Shown here piece after piece: positions 6,584 to 13,039 of a stretch of 13,039 nt of DNA (position 1 is its first letter; every line of letters begins with the position of its first letter). Source of the DNA: an uncultured Sphingomonadales bacterium (lineage in GTDB: Bacteria; Pseudomonadota; Alphaproteobacteria; Sphingomonadales; Sphingomonadaceae); NCBI GenBank assembly GCA_903958285.1, contig CAJBSR010000332.1, positions 1 through 13,039 on the forward strand, in the 5' to 3' direction. Under the pieces are notes generated by a model. That model had not been told where the DNA came from. It saw nothing but the letters and a program-made list of their open reading frames with translations, and did no database searches. The translations under genes and the position numbers were made by a program.

Positions 6584-8800
6584 ATGGCAGTCAGAAGTCT
6601 TTTTAGGGGTTTTGGAGAGCGCAGCCCCACAGCAGAGCCCGAAAATGTGGCCCAATTCGGCGATGTTAGCGTCATTCTGCCGGGCGATCTGAAACGCAGG
6701 CTAGAGGTTCTGGAAGACTTTGAGCAGGCCGGCATCGGCTGGCTCTGGGCCTCTGACGCGGACGGCCACCTCATCTACATCTCTGAAAATGCGGTCCAAA
6801 AGCTTGAGCAGCCGCTTGAAAACCTTCTCGCAAAGTCGCTCACGACGCTGTTTGAAACAGACCCCTATAACCCCGGTGAGCGATCCGACCGGCCGCTGGC
6901 ATTCCAGCTGAGCGCCCGTAACAAGATCATCGACCTCACGGTGCGCTTCGCGCCCGGCCGATCCAAGCTTGAAGAGCGCCAGACATGGTGGTCGATTTCC
7001 GGCCATCCAAAGTACGACGCGAACGGCGAATTTATCGGTTATCGCGGCAGCGCGAAGGACATCACCGTTGAATATGAGCGCAAGCTGGAAGACTCGCGTC
7101 TGGCCGAGTTCGACTCCCTCACCGGCCTTGCCAACCGCCACCGGATGAACCGCAAGTTGGAGACGACGCTGGCCGCCTTCAAAGCCGCCAAGCGCTCTTG
7201 CAGCCTCATGATGCTCGACCTCGACAGGTTCAAACATGTCAATGATACGCTGGGGCATCAGGCCGGCGATGACCTTCTGAAGCAGGTCGGGGAACGGCTG
7301 GGCCGCATCATCGGAGACCGGGGCGAGATTGGTCGCTTGGGCGGTGACGAATTCCAGATCATCCTACCCGATCTGGACGATCGCGGGAAGCTGGGCGAAC
7401 TGGCCACCAAACTGATCCAGATTGTCTCGCTGCCCTATGCCCTGGGGGATGAGCGCGCCATCATCGGCACCTCTGTCGGCATCGCCATCGCGCCCTATGA
7501 CGGGTTGGAAAAGGACGATTTGATCCGCAATTCGGACCTTGCGCTCTATTCCGCCAAAAACGGTGGGCGCGGGCAGTTCCGCTTTTATTCGGCGGACCTG
7601 AAGGATGAGGCAGAAGAAACGCGGTTGCTGGAGGATGACCTGCGAGCGGCCCTGCTGGCAGATGAGCTGGAACTGCACTATCAGCCGGTTGTCCGCACCA
7701 AGGACCATATGGTCGTAGGCCTTGAGGCGCTGATGCGTTGGGAGCATGCAGAACGTGGCTTTATCAGCCCTGGCGTCTTCATTCCAATTGCTGAAAAATC
7801 CAACCTCATCAATATGCTGGGGGAATGGGCGCTGCGCCGCGCCTGTCAGGATGCCGCAAACTGGCCGGAGACAGTTCGCGTTGCGGTCAACGTCTCGGCT
7901 GTGCAGTTCGCAACCCCCGGATTTCCCGCCATTGTCACCAATGCCCTCGCCGCCACAGGCCTTGCGCCGGACCGGCTGGAATTGGAGCTGACCGAGAGCG
8001 TCTTCATGGGGGACAGTGAGACGATCGACGAGACGTTCCGCGCACTTAAAGGGCTGGGCGTCCGGCTCGCACTCGATGATTTTGGCACGGGCTATTCCTC
8101 GCTCAGCTATCTGCGGTCGGCACCGTTCGACAAGCTGAAAGTCGACAAGAGCTTCGTCGACAGCTGCACGCAGAAAGACCAGAACAGCGCCAAGATCATC
8201 GCCGCCATCATCGGCCTTTCCGACGCGTTAGGGATGGAAACCACTGTTGAAGGCGTTGAAGCCTTCGACCAGTTCAATCTCGTATGCTCCAAGGGCGCCC
8301 GCTTCATCCAGGGGTATATTTACTCCAAGCCTCTGAAGCTTGAAGCCGCGCTGGAGCGCATGTCGTCCGGCGAATTCCGCATCGAACCGGAGGGGCCAGA
8401 TCTCCATCGGCCAGAGCGTCGGTCCATGTTCCGCCGCATCGGCGTCATCCACCTTGATCACCGCTATGAAGCGCTGTTGCGCGACCTGTCGACAACCGGT
8501 GCGCGGATTGAAGGCCTATTGGGCGTGCCGCTGGGGACCGGCCTTGTGCTGGATCTGGGTGGCGGACAGCTTGCAGTCTGTGCCGTCACGCGGTCGACCG
8601 AAGCGACCATCGCTGTTGAATTTGAAACGCCTCTTGTCAGTGACGGTGCCGGTGGTCTGTGTACCCGCCACCGCGTATCGCCTTACGCGCTGGCCGCCGC
8701 TGGAATGCCTTTGACGTCGCTTCCACCCGGCAAATACCCATCCGAGGCCATGCCGTCGGCACCGTCAACGCAGCCGCAGTTCATGCAGGTTGCAATCTAA
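6584..8800 (+). CDS. PAS-GGDEF-EAL-PilZ cyclic-di-GMP signalling protein
   Basis: A 738-residue protein without obvious membrane segments. Order of domains: a PAS-like sensor at about 45-165 (ends GYRGSAKDITVEYER), GGDEF at about 170-335, EAL at about 345-595, a PilZ-like domain at about 610-690, and a Ser/Pro-rich tail. The cyclase motif RLGGDEF (251-257) is intact, but the RxxD inhibitory site five residues before it is absent. The phosphodiesterase set is complete: E381 in GLEAL, N436, E471, D498-D499 in LDDFGTGYSS, K519, E556 and Q576 in QGYIYSKP. The PilZ part shows R613xxxR617 and DLSTTG (634-639), the (D/N)xSxxG pattern that contacts c-di-GMP. It may make, break and bind c-di-GMP; the net direction cannot be read from sequence. 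The Shine-Dalgarno is weak (GAGCGAGAC). Its stop interlocks with that of the convergent AraC-family gene. Confidence 0.93.
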   Translation: MAVRSLFRGFGERSPTAEPENVAQFGDVSVILPGDLKRRLEVLEDFEQAGIGWLWASDADGHLIYISENAVQKLEQPLENLLAKSLTTLFETDPYNPGERSDRPLAFQLSARNKIIDLTVRFAPGRSKLEERQTWWSISGHPKYDANGEFIGYRGSAKDITVEYERKLEDSRLAEFDSLTGLANRHRMNRKLETTLAAFKAAKRSCSLMMLDLDRFKHVNDTLGHQAGDDLLKQVGERLGRIIGDRGEIGRLGGDEFQIILPDLDDRGKLGELATKLIQIVSLPYALGDERAIIGTSVGIAIAPYDGLEKDDLIRNSDLALYSAKNGGRGQFRFYSADLKDEAEETRLLEDDLRAALLADELELHYQPVVRTKDHMVVGLEALMRWEHAERGFISPGVFIPIAEKSNLINMLGEWALRRACQDAANWPETVRVAVNVSAVQFATPGFPAIVTNALAATGLAPDRLELELTESVFMGDSETIDETFRALKGLGVRLALDDFGTGYSSLSYLRSAPFDKLKVDKSFVDSCTQKDQNSAKIIAAIIGLSDALGMETTVEGVEAFDQFNLVCSKGARFIQGYIYSKPLKLEAALERMSSGEFRIEPEGPDLHRPERRSMFRRIGVIHLDHRYEALLRDLSTTGARIEGLLGVPLGTGLVLDLGGGQLAVCAVTRSTEATIAVEFETPLVSDGAGGLCTRHRVSPYALAAAGMPLTSLPPGKYPSEAMPSAPSTQPQFMQVAI

Positions 8801-9699
8801 GCCATCTCGGCGCTGGCGGCACTTGTCGCGCGGCGGAAGTCACGCGTCGTTTGACCCGACCGCGCCTTGAAAAAGCGCGCAAAGTAAGCCGGGTCAGCAA
8901 AGCCGAGACGGTCGGATATCTGTTTCGCCGACGCCGCCGTGTGCCGCAGATAGCGCATCGCCTCCAGCAGCAACCGATCCTGAATGATGTCGCCCGGGGA
9001 TCGGCCAAGGACGGCACGACAGGCCCGCGTCAGCGTGACCGGCGTAACCGACAGGGCCCGGGCATAGTCCGCTACGGAAAGATGGTCCCGAAACCGCTGG
9101 TCAACCATCGCCTCAAACCCCCGCACCAAGAGGACCTTGCGGTCCGCCACCGCCGACCCTGTGGCCAATGTTTCCAGACACCCTGCGGTCACGCCAAGGC
9201 AGACGGCCAGCAGCGAGATGACCACATCGGGGATGGCCCCGTGCTGGATGGCCATGCGCGCGGCGATATCCGTCATCAGCCATTGCAGGCGCGCCGCATC
9301 CTCCGCCCGATCCCCGAACGGCAGGACGTAGCCCGTCGATGCGGCATGAAAGCTTCGCGCATCAAGGGAAGAGAGCCGGGGATCACGGAACAGATCGTTC
9401 GCGATGGAGACGACCCATCCTTGTGTTCCGGGGCCGAATTTGAATGCGTGGACGCAACTGCTCGGCACGCAGACCAAAGCCGGAGACGTCACGTTCATCT
9501 CAATACCGTCCAGCCGCACCTGCGCATGGCCATCGGTCATCATCAGGACCTGGAACAGGCCCTGATGCGTGTGCGGCGCAATGACCCAATCATACAGCGC
9601 AGATCGCGAGGGGATGTCTTCGATGTGCAGGAACTCGGGTGCAACGGTCGCGTTCCCCTCGCCGTAAAGCGCAAATCGCGCGATGTCCTGCCGGGCCAT
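8797..9699 (-). CDS. pobR: AraC-family transcriptional regulator, PobR-like
   Basis: About 300 residues. The N-terminal half is a cupin effector domain (APHTHQGLFQVLMMTDG with two histidines at 43 and 45, then a PALVCVPSSCVHAFKF strand pair). The C-terminal half, about 206-288, is the double helix-turn-helix DNA-binding domain (LSVADYARALSVTPVTLTRACRA and QISDRLGFADPAYFARFFKARSG). It is divergent from pobA, the usual setting of AraC-type PobR proteins that activate pobA when 4-hydroxybenzoate is bound; that role is inferred from context. The start is uncertain: ATG at 9699 has GGA 8 nt upstream, but ATG 9705 and GTG 9714 are in frame. The TAG stop overlaps the stop of the convergent c-di-GMP gene by 3 nt (genes overlap by 4), leaving no space for a terminator. 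Confidence 0.88.
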   Translation of the reverse strand: MARQDIARFALYGEGNATVAPEFLHIEDIPSRSALYDWVIAPHTHQGLFQVLMMTDGHAQVRLDGIEMNVTSPALVCVPSSCVHAFKFGPGTQGWVVSIANDLFRDPRLSSLDARSFHAASTGYVLPFGDRAEDAARLQWLMTDIAARMAIQHGAIPDVVISLLAVCLGVTAGCLETLATGSAVADRKVLLVRGFEAMVDQRFRDHLSVADYARALSVTPVTLTRACRAVLGRSPGDIIQDRLLLEAMRYLRHTAASAKQISDRLGFADPAYFARFFKARSGQTTRDFRRATSAASAEMA

Positions 9700-9823
9700 G
9701 TCCATATTCCGCACAATATGGGCTTGATCGAAAAGTGCAATTCATTGTCGCAAAGCTGCCTCGCCTTTTGACACCCTCTGTCGCACGGAATGGTCAAACA
9801 GGCTGATTGAGGAAACGCTCCGC
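9700..9823. promoter_or_regulatory. pobR-pobA divergent control region
   Basis: This region separates the regulator from its likely target. TTGACA at 9768-9773 is a good -35 for pobA, although no matching -10 is obvious, as is common for activator-dependent promoters. Two repeat structures overlap it: an inverted repeat TTTGAC (9767-9772) and GTCAAA (9793-9798) with 26 bp between centres, and a direct repeat TGTCGCA at 9746-9752 and 9779-9785, 33 bp apart, about three helical turns. The pobA ribosome binding site GAGGAA lies at about 9809-9814. Confidence 0.5.
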
Positions 9824-10993
9824 ATGAAAACACAGGTCGCCATTATCGGCGGAGGGCCCGCGGGTCTGATGCTCGGGCATTTACTGCGGGCGGAAGGCGT
9901 TGACTGCATCGTCATTGAACGTGCATCGGGCGACTATGTGCTCGGTCGCATCCGTGCCGGCGTGCTGGAACGTGTGACGACCGACCTGATGGACCGGCTC
10001 GACCTTGGGGACCGGATGCACAAGGAAGGCCTGCCGCATGACGGCTTCAACTTGGCTGACGGCGAGCGCCTGATCCGCATCGACATTGCCGCTCTGACGG
10101 GCAAGCAGGTCATGGTCTATGGCCAGACCGAAATCACCCGCGACCTGATGGACGCAGCGCCGTCGCGCGGGCTGGAAGTGATCTACGACGCCGATGACGT
10201 CGCCCTCCACGACATCGAAAGCGATGCCCCGTTCGTCACCTTCACCAAGGATGGCAAGCAACAGCGCATTGACGCCCGCTTCATCTGCGGCTGCGACGGC
10301 TTTCACGGCCCTTCGCGACAGGCCATCCCGGCCAGCGTCGGCCAGCCGTTTGAACTGGTCTACCCCTTTGGCTGGCTTGGCATTCTGGCCGATGTGCCGC
10401 CGTGCAACCATGAACTGATCTACGCCAATCATGATCGCGGCTTTGCACTTGCCTCCATGCGGTCCCCCACCCGCAGCCGCTATTATATCGACGTGCCGTT
10501 GACGGAGAAGGTTGAAGACTGGTCCGATGATCGCATCTGGGACGAACTCGCCACACGCCTCGGCCCCGATGCCGCCGCACACATGTCGCGCGGTCCCTCC
10601 ATCGAAAAGAGCATCGCACCCCTGCGGTCCTTCGTGTTTGAACCGATGCAGCATGGGAGCCTGTTCTTGGCGGGCGATGCCGCGCACATCGTGCCCCCGA
10701 CCGGGGCCAAGGGCCTGAACCTTGCCGCGTCCGACGTCACCTATCTCTCCAACGCGCTGATCGGCTATTTCAAGCGCAATGACCGTGACGGTGTGGCGGG
10801 CTATTCAACAAAGGCGCTGGCCCGCGTCTGGAAGTCTGAGCGCTTCAGTTGGTCCCTGACCAAGCTGATGCACCGCTTCCCCGACGACGGCCCGTTTGAA
10901 CGCCGCGTGCAGGTGGCGGAACTGGACTATATCGCTTCGTCCGAAGCCGCGCAGAGGACAATCGCCGAAAACTATGTCGGGCTTCCGCTATGA
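9824..10993 (+). CDS. pobA: 4-hydroxybenzoate 3-monooxygenase
   Basis: This class A flavoprotein hydroxylates 4-hydroxybenzoate to protocatechuate with NAD(P)H and O2. At 389 residues it is close to the 394 of the Pseudomonas fluorescens enzyme and aligns almost without gaps. Visible parts: FAD Rossmann GGGPAGLMLGHL (9-20), DYVLGRIRAGVLE (37-49) with the mobile R44, CDGFHGPSRQAIP (157-169), and the GD motif LFLAGDAAHIVPPTGAKGLN (280-299). From memory of the P. fluorescens enzyme, substrate-site residues Y201, S212, R214, Y222, P293 and Y385 correspond to Y200, S211, R213, Y221, P292 and Y384 here. R33 and Y38 are kept, which fits NADPH use. The gene is preceded by GAGGAA and a divergent PobR-like regulator. 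No protocatechuate ring-cleavage genes lie within the window. Confidence 0.97.
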   Translation: MKTQVAIIGGGPAGLMLGHLLRAEGVDCIVIERASGDYVLGRIRAGVLERVTTDLMDRLDLGDRMHKEGLPHDGFNLADGERLIRIDIAALTGKQVMVYGQTEITRDLMDAAPSRGLEVIYDADDVALHDIESDAPFVTFTKDGKQQRIDARFICGCDGFHGPSRQAIPASVGQPFELVYPFGWLGILADVPPCNHELIYANHDRGFALASMRSPTRSRYYIDVPLTEKVEDWSDDRIWDELATRLGPDAAAHMSRGPSIEKSIAPLRSFVFEPMQHGSLFLAGDAAHIVPPTGAKGLNLAASDVTYLSNALIGYFKRNDRDGVAGYSTKALARVWKSERFSWSLTKLMHRFPDDGPFERRVQVAELDYIASSEAAQRTIAENYVGLPL

Positions 10994-11000
10994 AGCCTCG

Positions 11001-11027
11001 CCGTTTGCCCTGAGCCTGTCGAAGGGC
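11001..11027 (+). repeat. REP-like element, copy 1
   Basis: A 27-bp element that begins CCGTTTGCCC, with core TGAGCCTGTCGAAGGGC. Within it GCCCT and AGGGC can pair over the core. It starts 8 bp after the pobA stop. I associate this core with dispersed intergenic repeats in sphingomonads. Together with copy 2 it could act as the terminator or 3' stability structure for pobA. Confidence 0.7.
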
Positions 11028-11066
11028 TGTCCTTCTTCTTTACACGATGGTGTCCAGAAAAGTGCG

Positions 11067-11093
11067 GGGCTTCGACACGCTCAGCCCAAACGG
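11067..11093 (-). repeat. REP-like element, copy 2 (inverted)
   Basis: Read on the minus strand it matches copy 1 at 22 of 27 positions. Four of the five differences are paired: CC became GG on one side of the internal stem and GG became CC on the other, so the stem GGGCT/AGCCC is kept. The two copies face each other across 39 bp and could fold into a longer joint hairpin between the convergent pobA and LD-carboxypeptidase genes. Confidence 0.7.
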
Positions 11094-11120
11094 TGTTGGG
11101 TGTGCGCCCTGCACGTCGCT

Positions 11121-12152
11121 TTAAACGACCGCCGCTTCCAGCATTCGGATCGTGCCCGCATCAGCGTCGATCTCGGCGCGGATGCCCTGCGGCAGGCTGA
11201 ATTGGTTGGCGACATGGCCAAACTGCGCGCCCTGATACACAGGCACGCCCAGCGGCTTCAGATGGTGCACCAGCACCTCTGATAGCGTGAAGCCGCCATA
11301 GGACACGTCGCGGGCGAAGCAGTCCGTGCATTGGCCGAAGACGACGCCGGACACGCGCTTCAATATGCCCGCCAAAGACAATTGCGTCAGCATCCGGTCA
11401 ATCCGATATTCCGCCTCATTGGTATCTTCAAGAAACAGGATCGCGCCGTCAAAGCTGGGCAGATAGGGCGTGCCGACCAGCGCTGTCAGCACGGTCAAAT
11501 TGCCGCCATAGAGCTTACCCTGCGCCCGGCCCCTTCCGATCGTCCGGATGCTGCCGACGCGCGGAACAAGTCGATCTTCGACGGCTGTCGGATTGGTCAA
11601 GGTCGGCGTCGCCCCATCAAACGCAACCGCGCGGAACGCATCCCAGCTTAACTTGCCCCAGCTGCTCGACGCATTGGGGCCGTGGATCGTCGGGAAGCCA
11701 GCCTTAGCCGCAATCGCCATGTGCAGCGCCGTGATGTCACTAAAGCCGGTCAACAGCTTCGGGTTGGCGCGGATGAGATCAAAGTCGAGAAGCGGCAGAA
11801 TCCGCGCGCAACCCCAGCCACCCCGGATCGCGAAAATGGCGCGGACATCCTTGTCGGCGAACATCGCATTGACGTCTGCGGCCCGTTCCGCGTCGGTCCC
11901 CGCCAGATAGCCGCTGCGCTGCATGACATGCGGCGCCACCTTGGGCACCAGACCCATGGCACGGATACCAGCGACGATCTCTTCAAGGCTGAAACTGTCG
12001 GCCGTGAAGCCCGCTGGTTCAATCAGCCCCACCGTATCACCGGCGCGCAAGCGAGCGGGCTTGATCATGGCCTTAGGGGCAGCGGCACCCGCCGGCACAA
12101 CCAATGCGCCTGCCAAAGCCGCCAACCCTGCCAATGCTGCCCGACGATCCAT
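11121..12152 (-). CDS. S66-family LD-carboxypeptidase with export signal
   Basis: This 343-residue serine peptidase removes the terminal D-alanine from L,D-linked tetrapeptides in peptidoglycan turnover. Family marks: IRGGWGCARILPLLD, then GFSDITALH with nucleophile S138, LFLEDTNEAEYRIDRML with E242 as the probable triad glutamate, and GAQFGHVANQFSLPQG with H313. The spacing of Ser, Glu and His is close to that of Pseudomonas aeruginosa LdcA. Unlike that cytoplasmic enzyme it begins MDRRAALAGLAALAGALVV ending AGAAA, a signal peptide with a twin-arginine pair and an A-x-A cleavage site at about residue 25, so a periplasmic location is likely. ATG at 12152 is preferred because AGGGG lies 8 nt upstream; the ORF also opens one codon earlier with GTG. 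It is convergent with pobA. Confidence 0.9.
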   Translation of the reverse strand: MDRRAALAGLAALAGALVVPAGAAAPKAMIKPARLRAGDTVGLIEPAGFTADSFSLEEIVAGIRAMGLVPKVAPHVMQRSGYLAGTDAERAADVNAMFADKDVRAIFAIRGGWGCARILPLLDFDLIRANPKLLTGFSDITALHMAIAAKAGFPTIHGPNASSSWGKLSWDAFRAVAFDGATPTLTNPTAVEDRLVPRVGSIRTIGRGRAQGKLYGGNLTVLTALVGTPYLPSFDGAILFLEDTNEAEYRIDRMLTQLSLAGILKRVSGVVFGQCTDCFARDVSYGGFTLSEVLVHHLKPLGVPVYQGAQFGHVANQFSLPQGIRAEIDADAGTIRMLEAAVV

Positions 12153-12262
12153 CACGCTTGCCCCTTTGCCGATCCGGCCTGATTCGACAGCAGCCTAGCC
12201 CGAAGAATAGGCACTGTGAAATCAACCGATCAGCAAGGGGGTATCCAGATCACCGCCCGCGA
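12153..12262. other. Intergenic spacer between the nitronate monooxygenase-like gene and the LD-carboxypeptidase
   Basis: The spacer of 110 nt follows the minus-strand TAA at 12263-12265. It should hold the promoter of the LD-carboxypeptidase gene unless the two genes are cotranscribed. On the minus strand TTCACA, 17 nt, TAGGCT is a weak promoter-like pair. No terminator hairpin was found. Confidence 0.25.
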
Positions 12263-13039
12263 TTAGGCGCCGAACTTGGCGCGAACCGATTCCGCCTGCG
12301 CCATGATGTTCTTCACCAGAACGTCACAGGTCGGGATGTCGTGGATAAGCGCCTGGCTCTGGCCGCTTGTCCAGATGCCGCCGTCGACATCACCGTCGCG
12401 CAACACATTGTCGCGTCCACGCTGGCCCGCCATCAGCGCCTTCACATCTTCAAACGACTTGGTCGGATCGCGCTGAATTTCAGCGACCTGCACGGACACT
12501 GCGTTTTTCGCGACGCGGGCCGTGTTGCGCAGCGTGCGGCCAACCAGAACCGTGTCAAGTTCTGTGCTGTCAACAATCGCCTGCTTCACATTCTGGTGGA
12601 TCTTGGCTTCAACGGTAGCGCAGAAGCGGGTGCCCATGTTGACGCCATCGGCACCAAGCGCGAGCGCGGCCACAAGGCTGCGGCCATCGGCCATGCCGCC
12701 GGAGGCGATGATCGGGATATTCGGCAGCGCATCGACTGTGGCGGGCAACAGCACGATCAGGCCCACATCGTCTTCACCAGGGTGGCCGGCGCATTCAAAA
12801 CCATCGATGCTGATCACGTCGACGCCCTTGTTCACGGCCGACACTGCGTGACGGACAGAGGTGCACTTGTGGATGACCTTGACGCCATTTTCCTTGAAGC
12901 GCGGCAGGTGATCGGTCGGCGCGCGGCCCGCGGTCTCGACGATCTTGATGCCTGACTGGATGATCGCCTCGCGGTATTCGTCATAGGGAATCGGGTTGAT
13001 CGACGGCAGCAGGGTGAGGTTCACGCCGAAGGGCTTGTC
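12263..13039 (-). CDS. Nitronate monooxygenase-family FMN oxidoreductase, N-terminus beyond window
   Basis: The frame is open to the right edge, so the gene is cut; 258 C-terminal residues are present of an expected 310-350. The GTG at 13024 is an internal valine, since DKPFGVNLT, a normal NMO segment, reads straight through it. Family marks are the TIM-barrel strand motifs VIHKCTSVRHAVSA, VISIDGFECAGHPGEDD with the conserved active-site histidine, IIASGGMADGRSLVAALALGADGVNMGTRF for FMN phosphate binding, and a C-terminal GGIWTSGQSQALI lid segment. The family oxidises alkyl nitronates, but many members with the GFECAGHPGEDD signature have unknown substrates and are simply NAD(P)H:flavin oxidoreductases. 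It is 110 bp upstream of, and in the same orientation as, the LD-carboxypeptidase gene, with no evident functional link. Confidence 0.88.
   Translation of the reverse strand, partial: DKPFGVNLTLLPSINPIPYDEYREAIIQSGIKIVETAGRAPTDHLPRFKENGVKVIHKCTSVRHAVSAVNKGVDVISIDGFECAGHPGEDDVGLIVLLPATVDALPNIPIIASGGMADGRSLVAALALGADGVNMGTRFCATVEAKIHQNVKQAIVDSTELDTVLVGRTLRNTARVAKNAVSVQVAEIQRDPTKSFEDVKALMAGQRGRDNVLRDGDVDGGIWTSGQSQALIHDIPTCDVLVKNIMAQAESVRAKFGA

Noticed and set aside
9881..10687. 268-codon minus-strand open frame opposite pobA
   Set aside because: pobA is unmistakable on the plus strand, and the antisense frame has no domain features.
13022..13024. GTG considered as the start codon of the nitronate monooxygenase-like gene
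   Set aside because: The conserved segment DKPFGVNL reads in frame through this codon to the window edge, so it is an internal valine and the gene is cut by the window.

Overview
The window looks like a chromosomal stretch from an alphaproteobacterium, most likely a sphingomonad (Sphingopyxis/Sphingomonas/Sphingobium type). The basis is the GC-rich coding style, close-packed genes with many 1-7 nt stop/start overlaps, an alphaproteobacterial set of leucine and aromatic catabolism genes, and an inverted pair of GAGCCTGTCGAAGGGC-like repeats of a kind I associate with sphingomonad intergenic regions. No phage, IS element, CRISPR array, tRNA or rRNA is visible. The genus is an inference; nothing here fixes it.

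Region 1 (1-6374, all minus strand, transcribed right to left): a leucine/isovalerate (liu) type cluster. It starts with isovaleryl-CoA dehydrogenase (ivd) and ends, at the left window edge, with the N-terminal half of methylcrotonoyl-CoA carboxylase carboxyltransferase (mccB). Between these two functionally adjacent enzymes sits a five-gene insert: a TauD/TfdA-type Fe(II)/2-oxoglutarate dioxygenase, a GFA-family zinc protein, an MFS transporter, a 32-residue single-helix membrane microprotein, and an AbgT-family transporter. Five of the six junctions are start/stop overlaps of 1-7 nt. The only real gap (118 nt) lies between the MFS gene and the microprotein. The layout suggests one transcription unit, perhaps with a second promoter in the gap, in which uptake and oxidative trimming of an unidentified compound feed the isovaleryl-CoA pathway.

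Region 2 (6375-8800): a 209-bp divergent intergenic region, then a plus-strand PAS-GGDEF-EAL-PilZ protein for cyclic-di-GMP signalling with intact synthase and phosphodiesterase motifs.

Region 3 (8797-10993): a 4-hydroxybenzoate module. A PobR-like AraC-family regulator (minus strand) is divergent from pobA, the 4-hydroxybenzoate 3-monooxygenase that makes protocatechuate. The shared intergenic region has an inverted and a direct repeat suitable for operators. The regulator meets the c-di-GMP gene tail to tail with interlocked stop codons.

Region 4 (10994-13039): an inverted pair of REP-like repeats, then on the minus strand an exported S66-family LD-carboxypeptidase (peptidoglycan tetrapeptide trimming) and, running off the right edge, a nitronate monooxygenase-family FMN enzyme lacking its N-terminus. 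No stretch above 300 bases is without a gene.
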